From contig NZ_JADDIU010000009.1 of assembly GCF_016464375.1 (NCBI RefSeq), positions 94,419 to 158,418 of the forward strand: a stretch of DNA of 64,000 bases, given 5' to 3'. Positions 37,808-47,166 of the stretch are shown in pieces. The notes beneath the pieces were generated by a model. That model ran no database searches, was not told the DNA's origin, and saw nothing but the letters and a program-made list of their open reading frames with translations. Made by a program: the position numbers and the translations under genes. Positions within the stretch are counted from its first letter, which is position 1, and the number at the start of each line of letters is the position of its first letter. The DNA is from Bacillus renqingensis (GTDB taxonomy: Bacteria; Bacillota; Bacilli; Bacillales; Cytobacillaceae).

Positions 37808-38743
37808 TCATTCCCTTTTCCCTGGCAGATGATCCAGGAAGTTTTCGGAGGAAAATCCCCTGACCTCATCTTCCGAATAATGTTTTAATAATTCATTGAT
37901 CAGGTTTTGGCTCTTAGAGGCATCCTCGAGATTTATAACAAATTGTGAAATTCCATCAAAATCCGAACCAAGCCCGATATTTTTAACGCCCCCTAAAGAG
38001 CAGAAATGATCGATATGCTTTATCAAGTCGGAAATAGTTGCCGCACCCGATTCTTTTATAAACGGAGGATGGTAGACCACATGAATCATGCTGTCTTTTT
38101 TAAACATCGCTGTTGCCTGATCATCCGTGAGGTTGCGTGGATGATTACAAACGGCCCTTGCATTTGAATGGCTGGCAATCGGATACTTTGCTAATTCGAT
38201 GACCTCCCAAAACCCCTTATCGCTCAAATGGGAAACATCAGTAAAAATTTGATGTTCATTATTAAAAACTACAATTTCCTTTCCAAGTTCCGTTAACCCG
38301 CCGCCACGCGGTTCACCGGCACCATCTGCCGCCAGATTTGCATTATTCCAGGTCAAGCCGACTAATCGAACACCGAGCTGGTAAAGGATTCGAAGTTTCG
38401 ATATCTCGTTGCCAATGGCATCAACCCCCTCAAGCGTTAGTATCGCCCCAATCTGGCCAATTTTTATCCGATCAAAATCAGACCATTCCTTAATATGTAC
38501 CATGTCCGGGTTTTTCCCCAGCACTTCTTTGTAAAAATAATCGATTTGCCCCAGTGCGGCCTGATATTTTTGATCGGAAGGCATGTTCGGCTCAATAAAA
38601 ATCGCAAAACCTTGCACCTTCACCTGCCCTTTTTGTAACCGGGCTTTGTTGGTCTGTAATTCAGGGGCATCCGCAAATCGAAGTCTACCTTTTGCCTCCC
38701 AAAGCTTAAGTAAAGCATCACAATGTAAATCGATAATATTCAA
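37808..38743 (-). CDS. Membrane-dipeptidase family (M19) peptidase
   Basis: 311 residues. Zinc-binding HxD in DLHCDALL (~5-12), bridging Glu in LTLEGVDAIG, His in SHSNARAVCNHPRN and the GLGSDFDG motif match renal-dipeptidase-like M19 enzymes, which hydrolyse dipeptides, often with D-residues. No signal peptide, so cytoplasmic. The start is TTG (MNIIDLHCD) with a distant AAAGGGG. Single gene. Confidence 0.9.
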   Translation of the reverse strand: MNIIDLHCDALLKLWEAKGRLRFADAPELQTNKARLQKGQVKVQGFAIFIEPNMPSDQKYQAALGQIDYFYKEVLGKNPDMVHIKEWSDFDRIKIGQIGAILTLEGVDAIGNEISKLRILYQLGVRLVGLTWNNANLAADGAGEPRGGGLTELGKEIVVFNNEHQIFTDVSHLSDKGFWEVIELAKYPIASHSNARAVCNHPRNLTDDQATAMFKKDSMIHVVYHPPFIKESGAATISDLIKHIDHFCSLGGVKNIGLGSDFDGISQFVINLEDASKSQNLINELLKHYSEDEVRGFSSENFLDHLPGKRE

Positions 38744-39004
38744 ATAAAAGTCAACCCCTTTTTAGAGATTTTATCACAAATCGGTCGAAGTAGTGGAGGA
38801 TGTGATATTGAATAAACAATTAAACTTTAATAACTAAAGCTTCGGAGTAAAAAATTTTTACATATTTAAGAAAAATAAGAGATGGTGTATCCAATTTTAT
38901 AAATATATTTCCAAGATTGTACAATATAGATATACTATAGTTATATGAAATAGATGATTGGCTGTGATTTATCTCATATGAATAATATTAAGGTGGTAAA
39001 GCGA

Positions 39005-39615
39005 ATGAAAAAAGTTAATTTTATGTTATTAATTTGTATCTTAGGGATAGTGCTGTGTTCTTGTGGCCAGAAAAGTAGTGAATATAAAGACATTAAATCA
39101 GAGAAATCCACAAAAACGGCCACAGCATCGGAAACACCCGTTAAAACTGGAAAAATCTCTACTTCAAAGGAAACAGTTCTTTCAAAATTAAAAAAATACT
39201 TACCTCAATATGTTCTTGACAATATGCCGAATTTCAAACAAGAAAGAACGAATGGATCTACCCTATACCTTTGGAGTAAAAATGAACCCGACAGTGATAA
39301 CTATATTCATAAAATCGAAATAACCTTCAACGAAAATGGATTTAACATGTATCATTACAAGAACTACTCTTTCTCTTTAAAAGAGAATAAGATTTCAGTA
39401 GATGCAGCCAAAAAAATGGTTGAAAATTTTGCAAAAGATTTTATTAGTGGTAAAGCCAATTATCTTTTGTAAATAAACCAGCATATGATAGTCTTTATGA
39501 GAAAGGTGTAGTTGAAAGCTGGGTAGCAGAAAAAAACAACAAAGATTACATTGTAATGGTGAACTTGAGATTTGGTTATGTAGAGTTTTTTACAATCGAG
39601 GATAAATCAAATTAA
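39005..39615 (+). pseudogene. Lipoprotein gene with a C-terminal frameshift
   Basis: AAGGTGG precedes ATG 39005. Signal peptide MLLICILGIVLCSC with lipobox L-C-S-C, then a Ser/Thr-rich linker and a globular part. The frame ends at TAA 39470-39472 after KANYLL, but coding clearly continues in another frame from ~39466: FVNKPAYDSLYEKGVVESWV, then AEKNNKDYIVMVNLRFGYVE and FFTIEDKSN, stop 39613-39615. A one-base indel in TCTTTTG explains it. The truncated 156-residue form may still be made. The family is not recognised. Confidence 0.7.
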
Positions 39616-39621
39616 ATACAG

Positions 39622-39742
39622 TTCGGTCGCCTATAACCCTTATTGGCGACCCTAAACTCTGTTTTTTACCAACTCGGTTGCTTATAACTCGGATATGCGA
39701 CTCGATTCCCTGTTTTTTTACCGTCACGGTCGCCTATTCCCC
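39622..39742. repeat. ~50-bp tandem hairpin repeat behind the lipoprotein gene
   Basis: TCGGTCGCCTATAAC (39623), TCGGTTGCTTATAAC (39674) and ACGGTCGCCTATTCC (39726) recur every ~50 bases, each followed by T-rich CTGTTTTTT-ACC. The first unit folds as GGTCGCC...GGCGACC. May act as serial terminators. Confidence 0.6.
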
Positions 39743-39814
39743 TTTCAGACTACCGTTAAGTTTTTCCAAACCCGAAAGAAGCTAGAAGCGTACGCCTCCT
39801 AGCTCTTCTAAACA

Positions 39815-40135
39815 CTATTTTCCCTCATCATTCTCCACCACATATTTCAAAATCGAAAGTTTGTTGCTCCAGAATTGCTCGTAAAAGCGCCGCAGTTCCA
39901 TTAACGGTTCCGGATGAAGCCGATAGACTTTTTCCCTGCCTTGCTTACGTCCGCTTACTAATTCAGCATCCGCAAGCACCTTTAAGTGTTTGGCAATCGC
40001 CGTGCGGCTCATTGGAAAATGCGAGGTGATTTCTGAAATGGGTAACTCTTTTTCTGCCAGTAACTTTAATACCTCTCGGCGAGTCGGATCAGCAATTGCC
40101 TGAAAAACATCGTGCTTTTGAGCCGTTTGTGACAC
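39815..40135 (-). CDS. ArsR-family transcriptional regulator
   Basis: 106 residues, winged HTH: FQAIADPTRREVLKLLAEKE and MSRTAIAKHLKVLADAELVS. No metal-binding cysteine pair, so of the type that pairs with SRPBCC proteins rather than a metal sensor. GTG start immediately after the TAA of the SRPBCC gene, with GGAGGG inside that gene's end: strictly coupled two-gene operon. Confidence 0.88.
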   Translation of the reverse strand: MSQTAQKHDVFQAIADPTRREVLKLLAEKELPISEITSHFPMSRTAIAKHLKVLADAELVSGRKQGREKVYRLHPEPLMELRRFYEQFWSNKLSILKYVVENDEGK

Positions 40136-40555
40136 TTAGCCCTCCACCAGCTTCTTAAGCTTCTCAAGAATTCCAATCCAGCCTTGAGACATAGTATCAC
40201 GAACATCCGATGCCTTTCGCTGCGCTTTTCCAACCATTTCATCCGATTGTTTCCAACCGCCGTGAATCAATGTAAACTCGGTTCGATCCCCCAGCTCTTT
40301 TAAAATAAACGAGACAAACCAGCCATCTGTGTCCCAGGTAAACGAAAGCCGATTGGGCGGGTCAAATTCTGTCACTTTACATGGTGATGGTCCAAATGGG
40401 GACTGCAAATGAAACTCATACCCCAGCTCTGGTTTAAAATCATTGGGCATAAACCACGCCGCAATTCCTTCTGAAGTCGAAACCTGCTCCCAAATCTTTT
40501 GAATTGGTGCCTCGATGACGATTGTCTGCTTGATATCTGGTAGTGTATTTGCCAT
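40136..40555 (-). CDS. SRPBCC / AHSA1-family protein
   Basis: 139 residues: [20 protein letters not shown] and AAWFMP ... [15 protein letters not shown] are typical of the START-like AHSA1 (activator of Hsp90 ATPase homologue) group, binding a hydrophobic ligand. The adjacent ArsR regulator suggests that they are expressed and act together, as in many Bacillus genomes. Ligand unknown. Confidence 0.88.
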   Translation of the reverse strand: MANTLPDIKQTIVIEAPIQKIWEQVSTSEGIAAWFMPNDFKPELGYEFHLQSPFGPSPCKVTEFDPPNRLSFTWDTDGWFVSFILKELGDRTEFTLIHGGWKQSDEMVGKAQRKASDVRDTMSQGWIGILEKLKKLVEG

Positions 40556-40670
40556 AGACTCTCCTGCTTTCTTGAAAAATATATAACCCTTTAGTTTTAC
40601 TTTAACAGTATATAAAACCTTTTGGTTTCATGTCAATATAAATCTCCTTTTATAAGTGTTCCAATTTTTC

Positions 40671-40706
40671 CTAAAAAAATATCCCCTCACCATCCATGGT
40701 GAAGGG
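40671..40706 (-). terminator. Terminator of the NCS2 permease gene
   Basis: Minus strand: CCCTTCACCAT, GG, ATGGTGAGGGG, then ATATTTTTTT. Confidence 0.8.
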
Positions 40707-40713
40707 ACGCAAA

Positions 40714-42030
40714 TTAATGTTCCGCCTGTACTGAAGGTTTGCGAATGGGAAAAATAACATGTTCCAGCAGTAAACATAGAATCAATCCAACAATAAGACC
40801 GTTTGAAATAATATTCCGAAGCCATGGGGCAACACTTACAAAGGCCTCTGGCGGCAAAAACATCATACCGATTCCAATCATTAACGAAAGTCCGATGACT
40901 AATAAGTTCCTTGAAGAAGGTTCAATTCCCATTAAATCACGAATGCCGAAGCCCAGCATTTGTGAGAATGGAATAAATAATGAGGCATATGCAACCTCCA
41001 ATGGCAAGGTAGCTAAAAAGCCGCCAATAAACGGGAAAAATCCTGCGACCATAATGAGTAAGGCACCAATAATGAGAGGCTGTATTTTTTTAATCCCTGT
41101 TGTGCTAATAAATCCTGCCGAAACGGACAAAGGCACCACGCCGACAACCGAAAAGATTCCGGAGACAAACAAGCTCACACCGTTACCAAAGATCCCTTTT
41201 TGGTATTGTTTCGCAGTAACATCCCTCTCTAACGCAATGCCCACCACCAAGATACTGGCAATGACATTTGATACCAAAACCACTGAGGTAATAATCGATG
41301 TCAAAACAATCCCAAAGTCAAACTTCGGCATTCCCCAATCCAGGAGCCGCGGAATTTTAAACCAACTGGAAGGCTCATAAACTTTCCCTCCATCCATCAA
41401 TCCGAAAAAGTGAAACAGCAGCCAGCCGACAACAATCCCGATTAATGGACCCATGCTTTTTAAGATGCCAGCAGCCTTGAGTGAAATAAGTAAAATAATG
41501 ATAATTTCTACAAAACAAATCAAGGTAATTTTTCCACTCAGATGGCCCGTCGCATTGATACCGAGAATACTCTTAAAAAACGAGCCGCTTAATTGGCTGA
41601 CAAGTAAAATTAAATAAACTCCGGTCACAATCGGGGTAAAAAGATTGCGGGCCTTTTCAATGATCGGCAAAAATCCGATGACTGCCAAGAATATTCCCGC
41701 AATGATTAGACCCATTTCTAATTGCTTAAGCAATAGTCCCTGATCTTGCGGGGCGCTCATCGTACCGAGAAGAATGAAAATCGCCCACCACATTCCTGCC
41801 GCTCCTTCAACCACAGGAAGACGATGGCCAAAAAAGATTTGAATTAAAGTTGCCACCCCGCTGACAAATAGCATCCTTTCCATAAAAGTTGAAATGTCTG
41901 CTGGTGACAAATGAAAGGCCGCACCGACAACAACAGGAACGGCGATAATGTTCGTTAACATAAAGACAGCCCACTGAATCCCCTGTATCCCTGTTAGCCA
42001 TCCACTCCCCTTTTTACTTAAATCTGTCAT
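40714..42030 (-). CDS. NCS2-family nucleobase permease
   Basis: 438 residues with about 12-14 membrane segments. The TM1 region QGIQWAVFMLTNIIAVPVVV, VVEGAAGMWWAIF and the helix GVVPLSVSAGFISTTGIKK correspond to the NCS2 (uracil/xanthine/purine permease) fold, though the signature Q/E-N-x-G-x4-T-R/G region is diverged (PLSVSAGFISTTG), so the substrate is uncertain. AAGGAG 9 bases before the ATG. No purine riboswitch found upstream. Confidence 0.8.
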   Translation of the reverse strand: MTDLSKKGSGWLTGIQGIQWAVFMLTNIIAVPVVVGAAFHLSPADISTFMERMLFVSGVATLIQIFFGHRLPVVEGAAGMWWAIFILLGTMSAPQDQGLLLKQLEMGLIIAGIFLAVIGFLPIIEKARNLFTPIVTGVYLILLVSQLSGSFFKSILGINATGHLSGKITLICFVEIIIILLISLKAAGILKSMGPLIGIVVGWLLFHFFGLMDGGKVYEPSSWFKIPRLLDWGMPKFDFGIVLTSIITSVVLVSNVIASILVVGIALERDVTAKQYQKGIFGNGVSLFVSGIFSVVGVVPLSVSAGFISTTGIKKIQPLIIGALLIMVAGFFPFIGGFLATLPLEVAYASLFIPFSQMLGFGIRDLMGIEPSSRNLLVIGLSLMIGIGMMFLPPEAFVSVAPWLRNIISNGLIVGLILCLLLEHVIFPIRKPSVQAEH

Positions 42031-42405
42031 AGCTTGAAACTCCTTCTTTCTCTATATAGGAATCTTGTTTTTCCAAGTTTCTATTATACATGGAATCGAA
42101 AACAAGAACCAAATTCTACGCCCCAAGCCTTAGAAGGAAATAATCCCCTTTAACAGAGAGATAAGCAGCTCCCCTATTTCCAAGGACTTTCCACTCACCT
42201 AAAAAGGAATCACCGAAATCACATTAACGAAAAACACAAGATTGATCTAGATATCTCTAGTGAAAACATCCGAATCTGGCCTTGAACCCGCTATTCAGAC
42301 GCCTTTGTTCCTATTTTGCCCGCAAAGGTACAAAGTACCAATTAACCCTAATAGACATACCATATAATGCCTTGTGTTTTTTGATCATGAAGGAGAGTAA
42401 TCATC
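42031..42405. other. Divergent gap, nothing recognised
   Basis: 375 bases between the NCS2 permease and the 126-residue gene. No riboswitch, repeat or coding remnant recognised. Confidence 0.4.
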
Positions 42406-42786
42406 ATGAATTACAACCCTTATCACTATCCGGTTAATCCTTATTTATCACCTTATATGATGAACTACCAGCTGGCGCGTACCTATCCGCCTGTGAACAC
42501 GAAAGTTTTTTCCGAATCAATTCAATCACTCCAGCGGTTAATGGAACAAGGGCGTATTCTCTTGGATCGATTGGCCAATCCTCAATTATCACAAAAAGTG
42601 ATGAATGCGGCCCAGCAAGGAAAGCACGCCGAAGTAAATCGGCTGATTCAATCTCTTGGCCTAAAGGCTCACGTCAAAACGACCTATACCCCATCCAGTG
42701 TAAACTTTGAACTAACAACACCCCCGACTCCGGTCAGCCCGGTCAGCTGCTGTACGTTAAATATAAATATGAGATGGGGACGTTAA
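42406..42786 (+). CDS. Conserved hypothetical protein, Bacillus-type
   Basis: 126 residues. Tyr/Pro/Asn-rich N-terminus (MNYNPYHYPVNPYLSPYMMN), a helical middle (QSLQRLMEQGRILLDRLANP, VMNAAQQGKHAEVNRLIQSL) and a beta C-terminus with CC and the ending NMRWGR. I recall uncharacterised Bacillus proteins of this layout; the N-terminus is suggestive of spore-surface proteins, unproven. AAGGAGAG 10 bases before the ATG. Confidence 0.7.
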   Translation: MNYNPYHYPVNPYLSPYMMNYQLARTYPPVNTKVFSESIQSLQRLMEQGRILLDRLANPQLSQKVMNAAQQGKHAEVNRLIQSLGLKAHVKTTYTPSSVNFELTTPPTPVSPVSCCTLNINMRWGR

Positions 42787-42969
42787 GAACTAAACCTGCA
42801 GCTGATGCGTCTGTATTCCTCTCTGTAGGATTTTTTTATTTTTCGGTCTTCCTCCAATCCTTGAAGCGTATGATTGAAGATATGGGATATTTAACAGTTG
42901 TGTTAGCTGAAAAAAGAGGTACAATTGAATGGAGATTTTACGATTTTAATAGAAAAAAGGAGTTACATC

Positions 42970-44328
42970 TTGGAGGAACAAACGACAAAATATCAAGAAC
43001 AAACATTGTTCAGTATTTCTTGGCCGCTTTTTATTGAACTGGCCCTTCACATGGGAATGGGCATTATGGCGACCTTCATGTTGGGTCACTACTCAGATGC
43101 TGCCGCGGCGGGGGTGGGCGTTGCCAACCAGCTATTAAACATATTTATTCTCGTCTTCAATGTCACCTCCATTGGAGCCACCGTTTTAATTAGCCAAAAT
43201 CTCGGTGCCGGCCGCCTGAAACAAGCACGGCAATTATCACGTTCGGTTTTCGGATTGAATTTCTGGTTTGGTCTGATCGTTGCTGTGATTGTATTTTTCT
43301 TTGGTGAACATCTACTAAGATTATTTGACATTCACGGAAAGGTCTTTGATTACGGCCTTATTTTCGTTCAAATTTGCGGTATCTCCCTCTTTTTTGAATC
43401 CATCTCGCTCGCATTAAGTGCCACCTTAAGGAGTTATGGTTACACGAAGGAATCAATGGTAGTGACCGTCGTGATGGACCTGATTAGTTTAGGAGGAAAT
43501 ATTATTGCCATTGGTGGAATATTTGGAATGCCCATAACAGGGGTGACAGGGATTTCATGGGCAATTGTTGCGGCACGTGCCTTTGCTGTCAGCGCCTTAA
43601 TTTACTTGGTGTACCATCGACTTTCATTAAACATCACTTTAAAAGACACAATTCATGCCAAAAAAGAGGACATCAAAGGGGTGCTGTCGATTGGGATTCC
43701 CTCTGCAGGCGAAAACCTTTCCTATCAATTATCCCAGCTCGTGATCACCAGCTTTGTCGTTTCGCTTGGAACAGCTTCGCTTGCAGCGAGAGTGTATATT
43801 TTGAATATTAATATGGTATGTTTTCTGTTTACTTTGGCGATTGCTCAGGGTACCCAGCTGTTAGTAGCGCGATATATTGGGGCAAAACAGTTTGATCGGG
43901 CTCTTCTACGCGGAATCCGTACCCTTAAAATTGCCATGGCCGCCTCGATGCTGACATCCGTGATCATCGCATTAATAGGGACGCCGCTTTTAGAAACATT
44001 CACAAAGGATCCAAGTATTATTGCTGTTGGAATCCCGGTTTTGTGGGCGATCGTCTTCGTTGAACCAGGGAGAGCGATGAATATCGTCTTAATGAGTTCA
44101 CTAAAATCTGCCGGGGATGTCCGTTTTCCAGTCATCATTGGCATGTTGTCGATGTGGGGTGTCGCTGTTTCTTTAAGCTATTTACTGGGGGTTCATTTTG
44201 GATTAGGTCTTTTAGGAATCTGGCTGGCCCAAGGTGCAGATGAATGGCTGAGAGGAATCTTTGCCGCCAAGCGCTGGCTGTCAAAGCCATGGGAACGCAA
44301 GATAAGAAGAAAAGAAGTACCTGCTTAA
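42970..44328 (+). CDS. MATE-family efflux transporter
   Basis: 452 residues with 12 membrane segments in two halves (ISWPLFIELALHMGMGIMAT; GIPSAGENLSYQLSQLVITS). Multidrug/toxin extrusion family, Na+ or H+ coupled, inner membrane. TTG 42970 has AAGGAG 7 bases upstream; the ATG at 42925 would add an unrelated 15-residue lead. Followed by a bidirectional terminator. Confidence 0.9.
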   Translation: MEEQTTKYQEQTLFSISWPLFIELALHMGMGIMATFMLGHYSDAAAAGVGVANQLLNIFILVFNVTSIGATVLISQNLGAGRLKQARQLSRSVFGLNFWFGLIVAVIVFFFGEHLLRLFDIHGKVFDYGLIFVQICGISLFFESISLALSATLRSYGYTKESMVVTVVMDLISLGGNIIAIGGIFGMPITGVTGISWAIVAARAFAVSALIYLVYHRLSLNITLKDTIHAKKEDIKGVLSIGIPSAGENLSYQLSQLVITSFVVSLGTASLAARVYILNINMVCFLFTLAIAQGTQLLVARYIGAKQFDRALLRGIRTLKIAMAASMLTSVIIALIGTPLLETFTKDPSIIAVGIPVLWAIVFVEPGRAMNIVLMSSLKSAGDVRFPVIIGMLSMWGVAVSLSYLLGVHFGLGLLGIWLAQGADEWLRGIFAAKRWLSKPWERKIRRKEVPA

Positions 44329-44373
44329 AGAGGACTATCACCATTAGGGCATACGGCACATTCTGAAAATATT

Positions 44374-44415
44374 AAAAAGACGATTCAAGAGAAAATTCCC
44401 TGAATCGTCTTTTTT
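44374..44415. terminator. Bidirectional terminator between MATE and malL genes
   Basis: AAAAAGACGATTCA (44374-44387) pairs with TGAATCGTCTTTTT (44401-44414). Confidence 0.88.
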
Positions 44416-44418
44416 GTC

Positions 44419-46083
44419 CTATATATGGTATACCCTTGTCTCGTAAGGTTTCAATTTAATGGCATGAAGCGTTTCGTGCTCTTCTACATCATAGTTATTT
44501 AACAACAGCTGATCATATTTGAAGGAAAAGCCTTCCACTTTGGCATCACTTGATGAAAGATTCGCCATAACCATTACCTTCTCTTCATTCAGCGTTCTGG
44601 TATAGGCAAAAAGCTGTGGATCATCCTGTAACAACAAATCGTAAGTCCCGTACGTAAACACCTCATTAGCCTTCTTTAAGCGAATCATTTTTTTATAAAA
44701 ATGTAAAATCGAATGAGGATCTTTTTGTTGAGCTTCTACATTAATTTTCTTGTAATTCGGATTCACCGCCAGCCAGGGAATACCTGTGGTAAATCCAGCA
44801 TTTTCATCGGAGGACCATTGCATCGGTGTACGTGAATTATCACGGCCGGAAGCCCAGAGGATCTCCATTATTTCCTGATGCGGCACCCCGGCTTCCCGCT
44901 TTAACCGATACATATTTTTCGCTGATACATCGTCATAATCATCTATCGAAGCAAAATGAACATTGGTCATACCAATTTCTTGGCCTTGATAAATAAATGG
45001 CGTTCCCTGCATCAGAAAATACATCGCCGCGAAGGCGGTCGCACTTTCATACCAGTATTCCTCGTCATTTCCCCAAGTCGAGACAACCCTTGCTTTATCG
45101 TGGTTTTCAATGAAGAGCGCATTCCAGCCTTTGCCGTCAAGCGCCTTTTGCCAGCGGGATAAGACATCTTTTAGTTCAATAATATCAAGCTCTTTTTTCT
45201 TTTCGGCATCCCATAGGCTAAGATGTTCGAATTGAAATACCATGTTAAATTTGCCCTGCTTTTCCCCAACCCAAAGCTCTAAATCTCTTGGCTCATCAAC
45301 CGTCACTCCGTTTGCTTCAGCTACCGTCATGATGTCATATTGGGCAAACGTTTCATCCTTTAACTCTTGAAGAAACGTGTGAATTCCGGCAACATTCATC
45401 ATCTTATCAAAAGCGGGAACATATTTAAGCCCTTTTGGATTCGACATATCCATAAGGCCTTCCTCTTTTTTAATATGACTGATGGCATCGACCCGGAACC
45501 CGTCGATTCCTTTATCAAGCCACCAATTAATCATCTGATAAAGCTCAGAGCGAACGGCCTTGTTTTCCCAATTTAAATCAGGCTGTTTTCTCGAAAAAAT
45601 ATGCAGGTAATACTGGTCCGTTTTTTCATCATATTCCCAAGCTGAGCCGGTGAAGATACTTTCCCAGTTATTTGGTTCTTTCCCATCTTTCCCGTCCCTC
45701 CAAATATACCAATCCCGCTTCGGGCTGTCCTTAGAGGAACGCGATTCAATAAACCATGGGTGTTCATCACTAGTGTGATTGATGACAAGGTCAAGAATCA
45801 GCTTCATCCCACGCTTATGGGTTTCCTTTAATAAATGGTCAAAATCTGCCATTGTCCCGAAGTCCGCCATGATTTTTTGATAGTTGCTGATATCGTAACC
45901 ATTATCATCATTAGGGGATTCGTACATGGGGGACACCCAAATCACATCAATCCCCAAATCCTTCAAATAATCTAGCTTTGATTGTATACCTTGAATATCG
46001 CCAATCCCATCCCCGTTTGAATCCATAAAGCTGCGGGGATAGATTTGATATACAACTGCTTCTTTCCACCATAATTTTTTCAT
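44419..46083 (-). CDS. malL: GH13 alpha-glucosidase (1), predicted alpha-1,4 type
   Basis: 554 residues, oligo-1,6-glucosidase/alpha-glucosidase subfamily, cytoplasmic; cleaves glucose from maltose or malto-oligosaccharides. WWKEAVVYQIYPRSFMDSNG start, nucleophile Asp in DGFRVDAIS, acid Glu in TVAEANG and Asp in IENHDKAR. Ala follows the nucleophile, the state associated with alpha-1,4 preference (Val marks alpha-1,6). EANG and ENHDKAR depart from the usual EMPG/NNHDQPR. Last gene of malE-malF-malG-malR-malL; AAAGGA before the ATG. Confidence 0.92.
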   Translation of the reverse strand: MKKLWWKEAVVYQIYPRSFMDSNGDGIGDIQGIQSKLDYLKDLGIDVIWVSPMYESPNDDNGYDISNYQKIMADFGTMADFDHLLKETHKRGMKLILDLVINHTSDEHPWFIESRSSKDSPKRDWYIWRDGKDGKEPNNWESIFTGSAWEYDEKTDQYYLHIFSRKQPDLNWENKAVRSELYQMINWWLDKGIDGFRVDAISHIKKEEGLMDMSNPKGLKYVPAFDKMMNVAGIHTFLQELKDETFAQYDIMTVAEANGVTVDEPRDLELWVGEKQGKFNMVFQFEHLSLWDAEKKKELDIIELKDVLSRWQKALDGKGWNALFIENHDKARVVSTWGNDEEYWYESATAFAAMYFLMQGTPFIYQGQEIGMTNVHFASIDDYDDVSAKNMYRLKREAGVPHQEIMEILWASGRDNSRTPMQWSSDENAGFTTGIPWLAVNPNYKKINVEAQQKDPHSILHFYKKMIRLKKANEVFTYGTYDLLLQDDPQLFAYTRTLNEEKVMVMANLSSSDAKVEGFSFKYDQLLLNNYDVEEHETLHAIKLKPYETRVYHI

Positions 46084-46107
46084 ATTGTATCCTTTCCTAT
46101 CCTGGCT

Positions 46108-47130
46108 TTAGTTTAGTTGGGCACAAGATGATCGTTCTACTAAACGATGAGAAATAATGAGGCGTTTCGTTGGCTCTTTCTCATTTTCAATCATTTGAAT
46201 TAAATTCTTCGCAGCTTGGTACCCTAGCTCAAATATATTGATGTCTACTGAGGTTAATGGCGGCTTCGCCATTTCCGCAAGCAGCACATTATTGAAACTG
46301 ATAATCGAAAGATCTTCGGGAACCTTTAAGCCAAGTTCATCAAGTGTATTTAACACGCCTAGCGCCATGAAGTCATCGGCAACAACAAGTGCTGTTGGAG
46401 GCACGTTTAGTGCCATTAATTCACGAACAGCTTCTTGACCGCCTTCTCGTAAAAACTCTTCATGAACAATATATTCATTTTTTACCGAAATACCCGCTTC
46501 CCTTAAGGCTTTTTCATATCCGTTCTGCCGGTCCACTGTAACGATCAGTTCCCTTGTACCACCGATAAAGGCAATCTGCTGATGGCCTAGTTGAATTAAA
46601 TATTCAGTCGCCTCTTTCATCGCTCGAACATTATCATTATCGACATGGGTAATTTCCTCCATATCTTTGTAAGGCTTCCCAATTAGGACGAATGGAAACT
46701 TTCGAGCCTTTAAATACGAGATAACCTTATCCTCGACCCTTGAAGTAAGTAACACCACCCCGTCAACGCGCCTTCCTTGCACCATCTGGATGACAGCTTC
46801 AAGGATCTCTTCTTCTGATTTACCTGTTGTCATATGCAGGGCATAATGTTTTTCCTGAGCCCCTTCACTAATCCCCTGCAAGGCAGTTGGAAAAAAAGGA
46901 TTTTGAAAACCGACATCCTTCGAGCTTGGCATGACCAGCCCAATTGTATGTGTTGATTTACTTGCCAAATTTCTTGCATTTAAATTGGGATGATAGCCTA
47001 GCTGTTCCATGGCGTTTTTTACTTTTTGCTTTGTTTCTTCACTAATACGCGGGCTGTCCGCTATCACTCTTGAGACCGTTGACGGTGCCACGTTTGCAAG
47101 CCTTGCCACATCTTTAATAGTTACGGTCAT
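46108..47130 (-). CDS. malR: LacI-family regulator of maltose genes
   Basis: 340 residues. N-terminal HTH TIKDVARLANVAPSTVSRVI and hinge NARNLASKSTHTIGLVMPSS, then a periplasmic-binding-like effector domain. The place between malG and malL suggests a maltose-responsive repressor (MalR); by family it binds a half-symmetrical operator with a central CG. Two such operators occur in the malE promoter region. GGGGAGA precedes the ATG. Confidence 0.9.
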   Translation of the reverse strand: MTVTIKDVARLANVAPSTVSRVIADSPRISEETKQKVKNAMEQLGYHPNLNARNLASKSTHTIGLVMPSSKDVGFQNPFFPTALQGISEGAQEKHYALHMTTGKSEEEILEAVIQMVQGRRVDGVVLLTSRVEDKVISYLKARKFPFVLIGKPYKDMEEITHVDNDNVRAMKEATEYLIQLGHQQIAFIGGTRELIVTVDRQNGYEKALREAGISVKNEYIVHEEFLREGGQEAVRELMALNVPPTALVVADDFMALGVLNTLDELGLKVPEDLSIISFNNVLLAEMAKPPLTSVDINIFELGYQAAKNLIQMIENEKEPTKRLIISHRLVERSSCAQLN

Positions 47131-47166
47131 TCTGTTCTCCCCTAGCTAAATATTAATATAATACTC

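Noticed and set aside
40739..41380. 213-codon plus-strand frame opposite the NCS2 permease
   Set aside because: Antisense shadow; Pro/Ile/Thr/Lys-rich composition mirrors membrane-protein codons.
42031..42405. Purine riboswitch before the NCS2 permease
   Set aside because: No match to the conserved three-way junction sequence.
42774..43037. 87-codon frame overlapping the MATE start
   Set aside because: Shadow of the MATE gene, whose TTG start has its own good ribosome binding site.
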